64,000 bases of DNA from Sphingopyxis sp. MWB1 (GCF_000763945.1 NZ_JQFJ01000001.1:130346-194345); one strand, 5' to 3'; shown: positions 8,313 through 17,228, counted from the stretch's first letter. Translations and numbers: made by a program. Notes: generated by a model not told the origin, from the letters alone.

Positions 8313-9752
8313 TCAGGACGCGAGCGCCAGCTCCAGCGTCTTGCCATCCTCATCTTCCAGCGCGGTTTCGCGCAGGCGGCGCAAGGTGGCGGCGTCACCG
8401 CCCCCGGTGCGATAGCGTTCGACGATGCGGCTATAGTTGCGCAGGCCGCGCTCGAATGTGTCGCCATATCCCTTGATAAGCCGCTGGCATTTAACCAGTT
8501 CCAGCGCGGTGTCGGCGGGTGCCGAACGGATGAGCGACAGCCAGTCCTCAATGCGTTGCTGCTCCAGGCTGTAACGCAGCGTCCCGCGGCGCCAGCGCCG
8601 CCATCCGGCGAGGAGCGACAGGGTCAGATACCAGCGCAGGCTGGTCGTTTCGACATGGCGTCCCTTGGCAAAAAGCGGCTTCAGGCGGCGCGCCAATGAC
8701 TTGCTCGCCAGAATGCGGCGGCCCAGCGCGGCGGGCAGCGTTTCGCAAATCTCCTCGAGCCGGGGGTGCATATATTCGGTGAGCTGGACGATCTGGTCCT
8801 CGCGCGCCTTCACCTCGTCGCGCACCCGGGCAAAGCGGCTGGCGCGCAGTTTCAGCGCCGCGACGCGGATCGTATCCTCATAGCTCATCCACAGCGCAAG
8901 GTGGCGCGCCGCTTCGGTCATCAAGGTCGCATCGCCCTTCAGCGTGTCGAGCCGGTCAAGATAGAGGGCGGCATAATCGGCGTCCTGATAGTCGATCAGG
9001 CGGCGCACGCCTTCGATGGCAAAGCGATGCGCCGGGGCAGGAAGCGTCGCCTCGATCCGGGCGAGCAAGGCGCGTCCCGCCGCGGTGGTGGGGGCAGGGA
9101 CCGGCGACGGCGTTTCTGATGCCGCGGGTTCGGGCGTCCCGGTGGCGGCGTCGAAGCCCGAGGTAAAGCCGCGCAAATTGGCGTCCACCGCCTTGCCCCC
9201 GCCCCGGATCGCCGCTTCAAAGGCTTCGCGGGGGAAGGGGAGCGCGCCGCTTCCCGCCAGCGCGCCAAAGAGAATCGAGCTGATGACGCTTCCCGCGCGT
9301 TCGGCGGCAGCTTCCATGTCAAAGGCGATGAAGCGGCGCGCGCGTTCGGCGGCGGCGCTCAGGATGCGCTCGCCGCTCGCGCGCCCGTCGCCCATCGCCG
9401 ATTTTTCGTCAATCGCATAGACGCGGTGGGTCGATCCGATCAGCAGACTGTCCTTCGACACAAAACCGCGCAGGATCGCGCGGCCCGCTTCCATCAATTC
9501 GGATGCCAGCACCACGTCGACATTGCCGGGAACGGGCATGAGCGCGAGCACCGGCGGCTTTGCGGCGCCTTTCGGAAACAGCTCGACATAATAGACGGTG
9601 GCGCCGGTGCGCTGGGCGACGCCGGGGACCGAGGTGGCTTGCGCAATATAGCCATTGGCGGCGCCAAGCTGGACGATCCAGTCGGCGAGCACACCGCCGC
9701 CCTGACCGCCGAGGCCCAGGATGGCGATGCTGATGCGTTCTGTTCCGTTCAT
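8313..9752 (-). CDS. iorB: Indolepyruvate ferredoxin oxidoreductase, beta (gamma-domain) subunit with long C-terminal extension
   Basis: A 479-residue protein. Residues 1-190 form the 2-oxoacid:ferredoxin oxidoreductase gamma-type domain (ISIAILGLGGQGGGVLADWI; 'QRTGATVYYVELF'). The remaining 280 residues are the helical extension often found in aerobic proteobacterial IorB. With IorA it converts aryl pyruvates such as indolepyruvate to aryl-acetyl-CoA, CO2 and reduced ferredoxin. The start at 9752 overlaps the iorA stop by one base (TGATG), so translation is coupled. It ends 44 bases from the convergent DUF885 gene. Confidence 0.88.
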   Translation of the reverse strand: MNGTERISIAILGLGGQGGGVLADWIVQLGAANGYIAQATSVPGVAQRTGATVYYVELFPKGAAKPPVLALMPVPGNVDVVLASELMEAGRAILRGFVSKDSLLIGSTHRVYAIDEKSAMGDGRASGERILSAAAERARRFIAFDMEAAAERAGSVISSILFGALAGSGALPFPREAFEAAIRGGGKAVDANLRGFTSGFDAATGTPEPAASETPSPVPAPTTAAGRALLARIEATLPAPAHRFAIEGVRRLIDYQDADYAALYLDRLDTLKGDATLMTEAARHLALWMSYEDTIRVAALKLRASRFARVRDEVKAREDQIVQLTEYMHPRLEEICETLPAALGRRILASKSLARRLKPLFAKGRHVETTSLRWYLTLSLLAGWRRWRRGTLRYSLEQQRIEDWLSLIRSAPADTALELVKCQRLIKGYGDTFERGLRNYSRIVERYRTGGGDAATLRRLRETALEDEDGKTLELALAS

Positions 9753-11875
9753 CAATAACCTCGTGCGGCAAGCTTGCGGTCGGCGCGGCGCTGCAGCGCG
9801 CCGATCACCCAGGATCGCAACCGGTGGCGCAGCCGGTCGCGGGAGTCGGGGTTGCTGATGACCCGCGCCTTGTAGAAGGACGGGCAGAGGATCGCCGCAT
9901 GGCTGACCTCTCCGCACACGCCGCAGCCGACGCAGCTGTTCTCGACATGGGCGACCGGGTCCTGACGCAAGGGATCGGGATTGTCGCGGATCGTCAGCGA
10001 AGGACAGCCGGACAGGCGGATACAGCTATGATCGCCGGTGCAGGTGTCGGGATCGACGCCAAAGCGTTCGCGCACCACGCGCTTGCCGGCCTTCATCGCC
10101 CTGGCAATCTGCGGCTTGATCCGCCGTTGCCGGTTGAGCTGGCATTCGGACTGGGCGACGATCACCTTTGGCCCTTTTTCCGGCGCGGTCAGCGCCTCGC
10201 GAATGGCATCGCGCATTCCGGCCACATCATAGGTGCGCGTCATCGTGCGCGCCCAGCCGATGCCGATGCCGCGCACGGCGCGTTCGATCGGATTATTCGT
10301 CTTGCGATGCGGGGGGCGGGCGCGCGAGGAGGGGATATCCTGTCCCCCGGTCGCGGCCGAATAGCCATTGTCGACGATAATCGTCAGATTATCATCCTTG
10401 TTGAACACCGCATTGCCGATGCCCGACGTCAGCCCATTGTGCCAGAAACCGCCGTCGCCCATGATCGCGACCGCGCGTTTTCCTTCGGGCTTGAATGCCG
10501 AAGCGCCCGCGGTGCCCAGCCCATAGCCCATCGTCGTATTGCCGATGTGAAAGGGCGGCAGGATGGAGAAGAGATGACAGCCAATATCGGCGGAGACATG
10601 AAGCTCACCGACTTCGCGCTGCACCAGCTTCATCGCCGAAAAAATGGGGCGTTCGGGGCAGCCGGTGCAAAAGCCCGCCGGACGCTGGGGAATGGCGGCG
10701 GGGGAGATGGCGGGCAGGGCGGGCGCCTCTTCGGCGGGTGCGCGGTCCGGCGCATGAGCGCGCAGGAATTTGGCGACACCATCCTTGATCACCCCCGCGG
10801 TATATTCGCCCGCGCGCGGCAGCACATCCTTGCCGATGATGCGCGTATCAAGGTCGGCGCGGCGGATGAGCGTGTTGAGCTCATGCTCGATAAATTCGGG
10901 CTGGCCTTCCTCAACCACCAGAACCGCGCGCTTGCCCGCACAGAAATCGCGCACCTCGTCGGGGATCAGCGGATAGGTGACGTTCATGACATAGATGGGC
11001 AGCGCGGCATCGCCGAAAGCGTCGGAAAGGCCAAGGAGTTCGAGCGCCCGGTTGAGCGAATTGAACAGCCCGCCCTGAACGATGATGCCAATCTCGTCCT
11101 GCTCGGTGCCGAAATATTCGTTGAGCCGCTGCTCGCGAACAAAGTCGATCCCCGCCGGCCAGCGCTTTTCGATCTTTTCGACTTCGTGCAGGAAATTGGC
11201 GGGGGGCAGGACGATGCGGCTGGTGTCGCGCGTTGGGCTGGCGGCGGCCTGGGCCACTGTCATCGGCGGGCGGCGATTGTCGCGCGCGGTGAAGCTGCCC
11301 GTTACATGGCAGGCGCGCACGCGCAGTTCGAGCATGACGGGGGTGTTCGATGCCTCCGACAGTTCAAAACCTTTTTCGACCATGTCGACGATCAGCGGCA
11401 GGCTGGGGCGCGGGTCGAGCAGCCACATTTGCGATTTCATGGCAAAGGCATGGGTGCGCTCCTGCATGATCGAGGAGCCTTCGCCATAATCCTCGCCCAA
11501 TATGATCAGCGCGCCGCCCGTCACACCACCCGACGCGACGTTCGACAGCGCGTCAGAGGCGACATTGGTGCCGACCACCGACTTCCACGCGACCGCGCCG
11601 CGCAGCGGATAGTTGACCGACGCCGCCAGCATCGCCGCCGCCGTCGCTTCGCTCGCCGAGCTTTCGAAATGAACGCCAAGTTCGGCCATCATCTCGCTCG
11701 CATCGGAAAAGACATCCATCAGATGGCTGATCGGTGAGCCTTGATAACCGCCGACATAGGCAACCCCCGACTGAAGCAGCGCCTTGGTCACGGCGAGAAT
11801 GCCCTCGCCGTGAAAAAGCTCGCCTTCGCCGGCTTTCAACCGCTCGACTTCGGCCTTGAACGAACGTTCCGCCAT
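9752..11875 (-). CDS. iorA: Indolepyruvate ferredoxin oxidoreductase, alpha subunit
   Basis: A 707-residue thiamine-diphosphate enzyme. The N-terminal pyrimidine-binding and transketolase-like domains start with 'GYQGSPISHLMDVF'. The ThDP/Mg motif is 'IMGDGGFWHNGLTSGIGNAV...DN', followed by TGGQDIPS. The CxxC pair is in GFCTGCPER, and C-terminal cysteines 'SCVGCGVCGEVSHAAILCP' bind a 4Fe-4S cluster; a second, incomplete cysteine set precedes it (CTGDHSC...GC). It decarboxylates aryl pyruvates derived from Trp, Phe or Tyr. The gene lies 19 bases after the cyclase gene, forming cyclase-iorA-iorB on the minus strand. Confidence 0.92.
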   Translation of the reverse strand: MAERSFKAEVERLKAGEGELFHGEGILAVTKALLQSGVAYVGGYQGSPISHLMDVFSDASEMMAELGVHFESSASEATAAAMLAASVNYPLRGAVAWKSVVGTNVASDALSNVASGGVTGGALIILGEDYGEGSSIMQERTHAFAMKSQMWLLDPRPSLPLIVDMVEKGFELSEASNTPVMLELRVRACHVTGSFTARDNRRPPMTVAQAAASPTRDTSRIVLPPANFLHEVEKIEKRWPAGIDFVREQRLNEYFGTEQDEIGIIVQGGLFNSLNRALELLGLSDAFGDAALPIYVMNVTYPLIPDEVRDFCAGKRAVLVVEEGQPEFIEHELNTLIRRADLDTRIIGKDVLPRAGEYTAGVIKDGVAKFLRAHAPDRAPAEEAPALPAISPAAIPQRPAGFCTGCPERPIFSAMKLVQREVGELHVSADIGCHLFSILPPFHIGNTTMGYGLGTAGASAFKPEGKRAVAIMGDGGFWHNGLTSGIGNAVFNKDDNLTIIVDNGYSAATGGQDIPSSRARPPHRKTNNPIERAVRGIGIGWARTMTRTYDVAGMRDAIREALTAPEKGPKVIVAQSECQLNRQRRIKPQIARAMKAGKRVVRERFGVDPDTCTGDHSCIRLSGCPSLTIRDNPDPLRQDPVAHVENSCVGCGVCGEVSHAAILCPSFYKARVISNPDSRDRLRHRLRSWVIGALQRRADRKLAARGY

Positions 11876-11894
11876 GATCCGTCTTGACCCGCGC

Positions 11895-12677
11895 TCAGTC
11901 GGCGACGAGCGCGAGCACGCGCAGCGGGCTTCCCGATCCGCCCTTAATTTTCAGCGGGGTGGCAATGATTATGCTGCCGGTGGGCGGAAGCTGGTCCAGA
12001 TTTTCGAGGCATTGCAGCCCATAGCGTCCGGCCCCATGGAAAAGGGCGTGGGCCGGGAAAGCAGGCTCGAGCAGATGCGCCTGGCCCGCATCGGTGCCGA
12101 TGGTCTCCACCCCCAGGCCGTGTGCCTCGCGCTCGTTGACCAGAAAGGCGACGGCTTCCGCTGACGGCCCCGGCGTATGGGCACCATCTTCGCGGCGATT
12201 GGTGTAGGCGTCCCCTTCACGCTTCGACCAGTCGGTACGCAGCATCACCCAGGCACGCGGCGGAATGCGCCCATGGTCTTCTTCCCACGCCTCGATATCG
12301 GCAACGGTCAGCAGATAGTCAGGGTCCGCCGCCGATTTTTCCGAAATGTCGATCACCACCGCAGGCGCGATAAAATCGGCCGGGGGCACCGTATCGACCG
12401 AATTATTGGGCCGGTCCTTGCCGGTGATCCAGTGGACGGGCGCATCGAAATGGGTGCCCGTATGTTCGCTGACGGTGAAATTATTCCAGTACCAGGCGAC
12501 GCCGCGCTCGTCATAGCGCGAGATTTCTTCCTGGCTGAAACCCGCGCACTGGTTGAATTCGGGCGGCAGAACGAGAGTCGGTGTGTCGCTCGACAAGGTT
12601 TGCGTAAGGTCGATCGTGCGAATGGCACCCGATGCCACACCGGCGGCAAATTGCTGTAAAATTGCAGTCGTCATCAT
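11895..12677 (-). CDS. Cyclase family / kynurenine formamidase-like metal hydrolase
   Basis: A 260-residue protein with the family signature HTGTHFDAPVHW (metal-binding His/Asp residues around positions 83-94). The family includes bacterial kynurenine formamidase, isatin hydrolase and polyketide cyclases. Two adjacent ATG codons (12677 and 12674) follow the ribosome site GGGAGAGG; I used the first. It heads the iorA-iorB operon, and isatin hydrolase or kynurenine formamidase activity would fit an indole or tryptophan theme, but the exact reaction is an inference. A perfect palindrome TTGCATATGCAA sits 40 bases upstream and is a probable operator. Confidence 0.85.
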   Translation of the reverse strand: MMTTAILQQFAAGVASGAIRTIDLTQTLSSDTPTLVLPPEFNQCAGFSQEEISRYDERGVAWYWNNFTVSEHTGTHFDAPVHWITGKDRPNNSVDTVPPADFIAPAVVIDISEKSAADPDYLLTVADIEAWEEDHGRIPPRAWVMLRTDWSKREGDAYTNRREDGAHTPGPSAEAVAFLVNEREAHGLGVETIGTDAGQAHLLEPAFPAHALFHGAGRYGLQCLENLDQLPPTGSIIIATPLKIKGGSGSPLRVLALVAD

Positions 12678-12716
12678 TCCTCTCCCTTGATCCATGGAGA
12701 GGCTGCCGCAAAAAAC

Positions 12717-12728
12717 TTGCATATGCAA
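12717..12728. promoter_or_regulatory. Palindromic candidate operator upstream of the cyclase-iorA-iorB operon
   Basis: The 12-base sequence TTGCATATGCAA is a perfect inverted repeat placed 40 bases before the cyclase start. MarR-type regulators commonly bind such AT-centred palindromes, and a marR gene lies immediately upstream (12885-13406). Binding by that protein is an inference. Confidence 0.5.
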
Positions 12729-12884
12729 CTAAATTCGCGGGTGGACTGAGAGCAACACCTCGCAGTGATCGCTGGACCCCTCCACGGCACTGCATTTCAT
12801 CTGGCCTTTCCCATTCCATCCGGCGGGCACGCCGCCCGGAAAGGCGAGGCTCCTTGCCGAGATGGACGGGTTAGGCGCGCCGGG

Positions 12885-13406
12885 CTATTCGATGGGCAAT
12901 TTGCTGAGATTAGCGCTGATTTTCTGCAGGGTACGGAGCAGATGCGCGATGTCGCGATTGCTGATGCCGTCCATGGCGCGCGAGAATTGCCGGCCGACAA
13001 TAGGCGTGAGCTTGCGAAGCGTCTGCTGGCCCGCAGGTGTCAGCGTAACCTCGGTAACCCGATTATCTTCCGCATTGGGCTCCGTCGTCACCAGTCCCTG
13101 TTCGAGCATACGGTCGATAATCCGGCTGATAGTCGATCTTTTGGTCAAGGCGGCCTCGGCAATCGTGCCGATGCTTGCCGGCTGGCGTTCCCGCAATACC
13201 GTCATGACGCGATAGATAGGTTTTGATACGCCATGCTTATGGAGAACCTTGTCCATATCTTCATGATATTTGAAATCAGCATGTGCCATTTGATAAAAGG
13301 GTGAATCTTCGAGACGAAAACTCGGGCTGCTCGGATCATAATCGCCGCGACTTTCCATCTGTTCCTCCGCTTTTTTCGATGATTTCTTCATTGGCCCTAT
13401 GCTCAT
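12885..13406 (-). CDS. MarR family transcriptional regulator (second)
   Basis: A 173-residue regulator. The DNA-binding domain is 'YRVMTVLRERQPASIGTIAEAALTKRSTISRIIDRMLEQGLVTTEPNAEDNRVTEVTLTPAGQQTL'. The N-terminus is a charged, probably disordered extension of about 40 residues that most MarR proteins lack. The start at 13406 is supported by the ribosome site TTGAGGAAAAC; longer upstream reading is not needed. It is transcribed in the same direction as the cyclase-iorA-iorB genes and divergently from the M24 peptidase gene, so it is a good candidate regulator for both units. Confidence 0.88.
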   Translation of the reverse strand: MSIGPMKKSSKKAEEQMESRGDYDPSSPSFRLEDSPFYQMAHADFKYHEDMDKVLHKHGVSKPIYRVMTVLRERQPASIGTIAEAALTKRSTISRIIDRMLEQGLVTTEPNAEDNRVTEVTLTPAGQQTLRKLTPIVGRQFSRAMDGISNRDIAHLLRTLQKISANLSKLPIE

Positions 13407-13671
13407 GTTTTCCTCAATTATATCATTCAGGCAAGCCGCGCGTGAGAGGGCGGGGCTGATTTGCCCCCGAACTAGCCGAAAACACATGTATTTGCACTTA
13501 GTTATCGCCGATTCCTCCCTGCTTGGCACAAATTTCTGAGGAGCAATCGCCCTCGGCAGGCTTCGCCCCGCTGTTAAGGAGCGTCCTTGCGCGGACCGGT
13601 AGCGGGAATGGCTTCGCCGTAGGGCTCTGCCGCGGTTCCTTTCATGAACGGATGAGGCGGGGGAGCGGTGG

Positions 13672-13690
13672 CCCCGGATCACGTCCGGGG
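13672..13690. repeat. Palindromic dispersed repeat, variant copy
   Basis: CCCCGGATCACGTCCGGGG is an inverted repeat with arms CCCCGGA and TCCGGGG. Its core matches, with a C in place of A, the repeats at 26611-26650 and 54015-54054, so it is probably a degenerate member of the same intergenic family. Confidence 0.5.
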
Positions 13691-13865
13691 CGAGGATGGC
13701 CCTGCGACGATAGCGGAGGCAGCCAACTGCACGAATAAGAGAGCGGATCGGCTCATGCCGCGGACTGCCGAGCGCTGCCAGCGGGCGGGCGAGGAGGCTG
13801 AAAAATTCCTGCAAAGGCGCCGAAACGAGGCGGCCATATCATCCTGACTAGTATTTGACGTAAAT

Positions 13866-13877
13866 CATATGAATATG
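13866..13877. promoter_or_regulatory. Candidate operator CATAT-GA-ATATG before the M24 peptidase gene
   Basis: A short inverted repeat (5-base arms, 2-base centre) in an AT-rich stretch 48 bases before the chosen start of the peptidase gene. It shares the CATATG core with the palindrome at 12717-12728, which suggests that the same MarR protein may act on both units. The evidence is sequence symmetry only. Confidence 0.35.
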
Positions 13878-13924
13878 GTCATTAAAGATTCGGTCAGCAA
13901 AGATTGATGAAGGGAGCAAAGGCG

Positions 13925-15289
13925 ATGGGGGAAGTGGGCGTTGCGATGAACCGGAAATATGCGATTCGGCGCCGCTGGATCATGGGCGCGCTGGGGCTGG
14001 CGATGGCCGCCGCGGGCTTCGTCGCGAGCCAGGCGAAAGCGGGCGAAGCGCGGCAGCGGTGGGAGCAGCTTTGCCAGATAAGGCAGGACAAGCTCGACCT
14101 GATCCTGCCCGATGCGATGCGGGAAAATGAGATCGACATGTGGATCGTCGCGGGACGCGAGGGGCATGACGACCCCAATGCCGCGATGCTGGGCGGCGGA
14201 TATATTGGCGATGTCGGCTTTTATATTTTTCACGATTCGGGCGCCGGCCGCATCGAGCGCATCGCGCTGGGTATTGGCGGCGCGGCCTTTCACCAATGTC
14301 CGCTTTATGATGTGACCGGCAGGGCGGAGCAATTGCGGGCTCTGGTGGAGGCGCGGAATCCGCGCCATATTGCGGTCAATATCGCGCAGCATATCGGCAC
14401 GGCCGACGGGCTGAGCCATGGCCAATATGAGGCGCTGCGTGAGGCGCTTGGTCCCGACCTGTCGGCGCGGCTGGTGCCTGCGGAGAAGCTGGTTTCCGAT
14501 TTTCGCTCGCGCCATAGCGCGACCGAAATTGCTGCCTTTGCCAAGGCGGGCGAATATGCGCGCCGGATCGCCGAGCGCGCGCTTTCGAGCGAGGTCATCG
14601 AGCCTGGCCGCACCACCATCGGCGAGGTTGCGTGGTGGATGATGGAAGAGCTGCACCGCGAGGGGCTGGGCAACAGCTTTGGCCTTCCCAGCGTCTATAT
14701 ATTGGGGCCGGGCGAGAGGGGGCCGGTATCGGGCGATCATATCATTCAACGCGGCGATCTGATCACGCTCGATTGGGGCGTCAGCTATCTTCTGTCCTAT
14801 ACCGATATGAAGCGCATGGCCTATGTTCTGAAGCCGGGGGAGAATGCGCCTCCGCCGGGAGTTCAGCGGGCCTTTGATCAGGCGCGTGCGATCCGGGAGA
14901 TGATCCGCGCGGTGATCCGGCCGGGGGTGCGGGCGGGGGATGCGCTTGCCGAGGTGAACGCGCGTGTTGCCGCCACACCGGGATTGGTGCTTGGCCGCTA
15001 TGACGACCCTAGCGCGGACCCGCGCGTTTCGGACGTGGTGATCGGCAGCCACTCGGTTGGCGATTGGGGGCATGGATCGGGTCCCTCAATGGCCGATTTC
15101 AACCCGCTGCGCATGAGCTATGTCTTGCAGTCGACCAATTTCCTGTCAGTCGAACTGTTCCTCTATACGCCGGTTGCGGAATGGGGCGGGCGGAAAATCA
15201 AGATTCCGCTGGAAGATAATGGCGTGGTGACGCCGCGCGGGCTGGAATGGGTCTATCCCGCGAACAACCGGATATTGCTGGTGAAATAG
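13925..15289 (+). CDS. M24 family metallopeptidase (Xaa-Pro aminopeptidase-like), exported
   Basis: About 454 residues. The N-terminus has a basic start and a hydrophobic segment ending ASQAKA, consistent with a signal peptide. The C-terminal 'pita-bread' domain keeps the dinuclear metal ligands: Asp in LDWGV, Asp in SYTDMKR, His in GSHSVGDWGHGSG, Glu in SVELF and Glu in PLEDNGVV. Such enzymes remove N-terminal residues, often before proline. ATG 13925 follows AAGGGAG; ATG 13946, after GGGGAAG, is also possible, as is ATG 13907. It lies divergent from the second marR gene and fits the peptide-degradation theme of the first 15 kb. Confidence 0.88.
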   Translation: MGEVGVAMNRKYAIRRRWIMGALGLAMAAAGFVASQAKAGEARQRWEQLCQIRQDKLDLILPDAMRENEIDMWIVAGREGHDDPNAAMLGGGYIGDVGFYIFHDSGAGRIERIALGIGGAAFHQCPLYDVTGRAEQLRALVEARNPRHIAVNIAQHIGTADGLSHGQYEALREALGPDLSARLVPAEKLVSDFRSRHSATEIAAFAKAGEYARRIAERALSSEVIEPGRTTIGEVAWWMMEELHREGLGNSFGLPSVYILGPGERGPVSGDHIIQRGDLITLDWGVSYLLSYTDMKRMAYVLKPGENAPPPGVQRAFDQARAIREMIRAVIRPGVRAGDALAEVNARVAATPGLVLGRYDDPSADPRVSDVVIGSHSVGDWGHGSGPSMADFNPLRMSYVLQSTNFLSVELFLYTPVAEWGGRKIKIPLEDNGVVTPRGLEWVYPANNRILLVK

Positions 15290-15312
15290 GGGCGGGAGCG
15301 GCGCCTTTCGGG

Positions 15313-16020
15313 TCAGGAATAGATACAGGCGTCGAGCCCGTCGCGGCGGACGATGCCGATCCGCGCCTGAATGCTGTTCCCGTAACGGCGGGTAAAGCCC
15401 GAGGGGCTGACCGCTGCGCGCTTTTTGGGAAGCGGAAGGACGGCGGCGATCCGGGCTGCTTCGGCGGGAGAGAGGCGGTCCGCGCCATGGTTGAAATAGC
15501 GCTGCGCCCCGGCTTCGACGCCATAGGTGCCGATGCCGGTTTCGGCGATATTGAGATAGACCTCCATGATGCGGCGCTTGCCCCATAATTTTTCGATGAG
15601 GAAGGTGAACCAGAGTTCGGGGACTTTCCGGACGTAGCGCGTCCAGCCGCTTCCTTGCCAGAGAAAGGCGTTTTTCGCCGTCTGCTGGCTGATCGTCGAT
15701 CCGCCGCGCAGCCGTTTGCCCTTTACATTGCGTTCGATCGCCTGCTCGATCGCCTCGCGGTCAAAGCCCGCATGGGTGCAGAATTTGCTGTCTTCGGCGG
15801 CGATCGCCGCGCGCACCATATTGCGGTCGATATGCGAAAGGCTGGTCCAATCCTTTGTGAAACCATGGGGATCGGCGAGCATGGTGACGGTTACCGGCGG
15901 CGGGACGACGCGGTAGAGAAGCACCCACGCCGCGGAGAGCGCCATGATCCAGAGCAGCCATTTGACCGGGCGCAGAAACCAGGGAAGGCGGCGGCGCCGT
16001 TTTTGGGATGGTGAAGCCAT
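15313..16020 (-). CDS. mtgA: Monofunctional biosynthetic peptidoglycan glycosyltransferase
   Basis: A 235-residue GT51 enzyme with one N-terminal membrane anchor (residues about 18-40). It polymerises lipid II into glycan strands at the periplasmic face. The family motifs are visible in order: EDSKFCTHAGFD with the catalytic Glu, RGGSTISQQTAKNAFL, KVPELWFTFLIEKLWGKRRIMEVYLN. No transpeptidase domain follows, which separates it from class A penicillin-binding proteins, and the length matches MtgA. It is convergent with the M24 peptidase gene. Confidence 0.95.
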   Translation of the reverse strand: MASPSQKRRRRLPWFLRPVKWLLWIMALSAAWVLLYRVVPPPVTVTMLADPHGFTKDWTSLSHIDRNMVRAAIAAEDSKFCTHAGFDREAIEQAIERNVKGKRLRGGSTISQQTAKNAFLWQGSGWTRYVRKVPELWFTFLIEKLWGKRRIMEVYLNIAETGIGTYGVEAGAQRYFNHGADRLSPAEAARIAAVLPLPKKRAAVSPSGFTRRYGNSIQARIGIVRRDGLDACIYS

Positions 16021-16118
16021 GGCTATGCCATAGCCGCTTGCCGACGCGCGGCAAGCGGCTGATTGGCGAAAAAAGCGCCGGACCCGGACAAAAGCCGGAG
16101 CGCCGCGCGCGTGGCGGC

Positions 16119-17228
16119 TTAGTTGCCGGGCTTTTTCCCGCTCCTGGCCGTGCTGGTTGTGCGCGCCGTAGCGGGCTTGGACGCTGGCTTTTTAGGCGCG
16201 CTTTTGCTTGCCGCCGTTTTTGTGGCAGCGGCCTTGGCCGGGCTTGCCTTGGTCGGCGCAGCCTTGGCGGCAGCCGGTTTGGCGGTCGCCGCTTTGGCTG
16301 TCGCAGCCTTGGCCGCCGGCTTTTTGCTGGCCGCTGGCTTGGCGGCGGCGCTGCTCGTGCGGGCGGGGCCTGTAGCGGCCGTCTTGGCCTTGACAGGCGC
16401 GCTTGCTGCCGCCTTGGCACCGGCCGTTTTGGGCGCCGCGGCTTTGGGCGCGGTTACCTTGCTGGCTGCCCCCTTGGCGGGGGTCGCCGCCTTGGCCGTT
16501 TTGGCCGCGCCGCCGACCGCCTTGCTCGCGGTCGATTTGGTCGCACTGGCCTTTTTGGCGGCGGCAGGCGCGGCAGCTTTTGAAGTGGTCTTGGCCGTCT
16601 TGGCGACATCGTCGCTGGCGGATTCGACCGCATCGCTCACCTTGGCGCTGACATCCTTGGCGGCATCGCTTGCCTTGGCGGCGGCATCCTTGGCCGCGTC
16701 GGCTGCGTCGGACGCGAGCGAGCGCATCTTGGCCTCCGCCTCGTCATCCTTGCCGCTCATCACCAGCCACGCCATGGCGCCCGATGCAAGCAGCGCCAGC
16801 AGCGTGAGCCAATAGCCCATATGCCACTCGACATTAATCATGGTGAGTGCCGCGCGGTCCATTCCGCCCGTTCCCCCGCTTTTGGCGGCTTCGGCCAGAA
16901 TGGCGTCCTTGCTGTAGCGCATGGTGCCCATGAAAATGAGGATCAGCGCCGCGGCGGATGTGCCGAGCACATATTTGGCACTCTCTCGCCCACGCGTGAA
17001 GAGGAAGAACAACCCTCCGGCGATAGCCAGCAGGGCAAGGACAAGCAGAATGTTGAGACCGGCGCCGTCGCCCGCCCCGCTGGCGCGGCCCATGGTCGAT
17101 ATATTGCCAAAAGCGAGGCCGAAGCCGGTCGCTTCGGCGACCTTTTGTTGAGAACAGCTGACCGTCATCCAGGGCAGCAGAAAAGCGAGTAACGCAATTG
17201 CCTTGGGTATTCGTATCCACTTCCACAT
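16119..17228 (-). CDS. Membrane protein with LEA-like and histone-H1-like Ala/Lys/Pro-rich tail
   Basis: A 369-residue protein of unknown function. Residues 1-170 contain about four membrane segments (WIRIPKAIALLAFLLPWMTV; LNILLVLALLAIAGGLFFLF; AKYVLGTSAAALILIFMG; YWLTLLALLASGAMAWLVM). Then comes an amphipathic, alanine-rich charged stretch with 11-residue-like periodicity (SDAADAAKDAAAKASDAA) and finally about 150 residues of Ala-Lys-Pro-Thr low-complexity sequence resembling histone H1 tails. ATG 17228 follows GAGGGGGAAC. The cytoplasmic tail is strongly basic and could bind nucleic acid, but that is inference. No enzyme motif is present. Confidence 0.75.
   Translation of the reverse strand: MWKWIRIPKAIALLAFLLPWMTVSCSQQKVAEATGFGLAFGNISTMGRASGAGDGAGLNILLVLALLAIAGGLFFLFTRGRESAKYVLGTSAAALILIFMGTMRYSKDAILAEAAKSGGTGGMDRAALTMINVEWHMGYWLTLLALLASGAMAWLVMSGKDDEAEAKMRSLASDAADAAKDAAAKASDAAKDVSAKVSDAVESASDDVAKTAKTTSKAAAPAAAKKASATKSTASKAVGGAAKTAKAATPAKGAASKVTAPKAAAPKTAGAKAAASAPVKAKTAATGPARTSSAAAKPAASKKPAAKAATAKAATAKPAAAKAAPTKASPAKAAATKTAASKSAPKKPASKPATARTTSTARSGKKPGN

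Larger units (their letters stand above)
13407..13924. other. Intergenic region between marR (second) and the M24 peptidase gene
   Basis: About 500 bases with no convincing gene. It holds a dispersed palindromic repeat near 13672 and, close to the peptidase gene, a CATAT-GA-ATATG inverted repeat (13866-13877). Promoters for both divergent genes must lie here, but I cannot assign -35 and -10 boxes with confidence. Confidence 0.5.

Noticed and set aside
9824..11737. A 637-codon plus-strand open frame antisense to iorA
   Set aside because: No ribosome site and no protein-like pattern; iorA on the minus strand has all family motifs.
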